Source: a bacterium
Lineage (GTDB): Bacteria > Desulfobacterota > Desulfocorpusculales > Desulfocorpusculum
Assembly: GCA_037481695.1 (NCBI GenBank)
Contig: JBBFLE010000009.1
Coordinates: 1-64,000 of the forward strand
DNA: 64,000 bases
Direction of reading: 5' to 3'
Part shown: positions 63,787 to 64,000 of the stretch, one piece after another
How the letters are laid out: every line of letters starts with the position of its first letter
How positions within the stretch are numbered: the first letter of the stretch is position 1
The notes under the pieces: model-generated
Told to the model about the DNA's origin: nothing
Seen by the model: the letters and a program-made list of their open reading frames with translations, nothing else
Database searches by the model: none
Program-made: the position numbers and the translations under genes

Positions 63787-64000
63787 CTACTCCTCCCCTC
63801 TTAGTTCGGCCGCCACCTTCCTCAGGCGAGCCACGACTCTAGGTTGACCTATGCTCACCAGCACATCGAAGAGACCTGGGCCCACTGTCTGCCCTGTAAC
63901 TGCTGCCCTGACAGCGTTGATTATGAGACCTGGTTTCACAAACCACTCCTCGGCCGCCTCTCGCAGTAACAGCTCGGTGTTCTCTGTGGTGAAAGAGCTC
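63787..64000 (-). CDS. gltX: Glutamyl-tRNA synthetase, C-terminal part (cut by window end)
   Basis: The last 70 codons of a minus-strand gene that continues past 64000. The translated end contains KPGLIINAVRAAVTGQTVGP and GLFDVLVSIG, matching the anticodon-binding C-terminus of bacterial GltX (family pattern LIQPLRVALTGKTVSPGLFEVL). Stop TAG at 63787-63789. Discriminating from GlnRS-like variants is not possible from this fragment. Confidence 0.85.
   Translation of the reverse strand, partial: SSFTTENTELLLREAAEEWFVKPGLIINAVRAAVTGQTVGPGLFDVLVSIGQPRVVARLRKVAAELRGEE

Noticed and set aside
1-64000. CRISPR array, tRNA or rRNA genes, prophage
   Set aside because: No regularly spaced repeats, cloverleaf-like segments, rRNA-like stretches or phage genes noticed by eye.

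Overview
The window looks like a chromosomal segment of an anaerobic or microaerophilic member of the Desulfobacterota (former Deltaproteobacteria). Reasons: moderately GC-rich DNA; the gene orders leuS-lptE-holA/rpsT and tilS-ftsH-folP-cdaA-ybbR-glmM-pdxJ-acpS-nnr-tsaE-lysC; a Gram-negative outer-membrane gene (lptE); a TRAP transporter beside CoA-ester catabolism genes; small 'DESC' zinc-ribbon proteins; and a C-GCAxxG-C-C redox protein. The assignment is an inference from gene content. No rRNA, tRNA or CRISPR array was seen.

Layout. 1-1170: right part of an insertion sequence whose transposase has lost its first catalytic Asp. 1302-6664: purine salvage (adenine deaminase, divergent from purine nucleoside phosphorylase plus two tandem adenosine/MTA/SAH-type deaminases). 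6646-8163: an acyl-CoA-synthetase-like protein missing key motif residues. 8401-14964: leuS, lptE, holA, rpsT and murJ. 15063-18019: a membrane histidine kinase and an NtrC-type sigma54 activator. 17979-19783: agmatinase and pyruvoyl arginine decarboxylase, a short route from arginine to putrescine. 19902-25054: a Dph6-like ATP pyrophosphatase, an rRNA methyltransferase, a HypE/AIR-synthase-like protein and an HD phosphohydrolase. 25226-39553: a long minus-strand housekeeping run (aspartokinase, tRNA t6A factor, NAD(P)HX repair, AcpS, PdxJ, GlmM, CdaA/YbbR, FolP, FtsH, TilS, alanine dehydrogenase).

40345-57236 is the most interesting block: 17 consecutive minus-strand genes behind a near-consensus promoter (57279-57307). 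They encode two CoA ligases, two acyl-CoA dehydrogenases (one isovaleryl-CoA-dehydrogenase-like, one canonical), a PaaG-like enoyl-CoA isomerase/hydratase, three thiolase-fold proteins (two lacking the catalytic residues), an HMG-CoA-synthase-like protein without its Cys, three DUF35/OB-fold zinc proteins, a beta-keto acid cleavage enzyme, a complete TRAP transporter and an XRE-cupin regulator. I read this as an uptake and CoA-dependent degradation pathway for an unidentified, probably branched or cyclic, carboxylic acid, possibly using thiolase-fold/DUF35 retro-aldolases of the Ltp2-ChsH2 type.

57301-64000: a candidate small RNA with terminator, a PilZ protein operon, a Nudix hydrolase with a split Nudix box, a Tat-exported superoxide dismutase, an exported metallo-beta-lactamase-fold protein, a selenoprotein, a formyltransferase-like protein, two small zinc-ribbon proteins and the 3' end of gltX. 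The selenoprotein (61752-62198) has an in-frame UGA at codon 17 followed 10 nt later by an 8-bp SECIS-like hairpin. A conventional gene call would start it too late and lose the catalytic residue.
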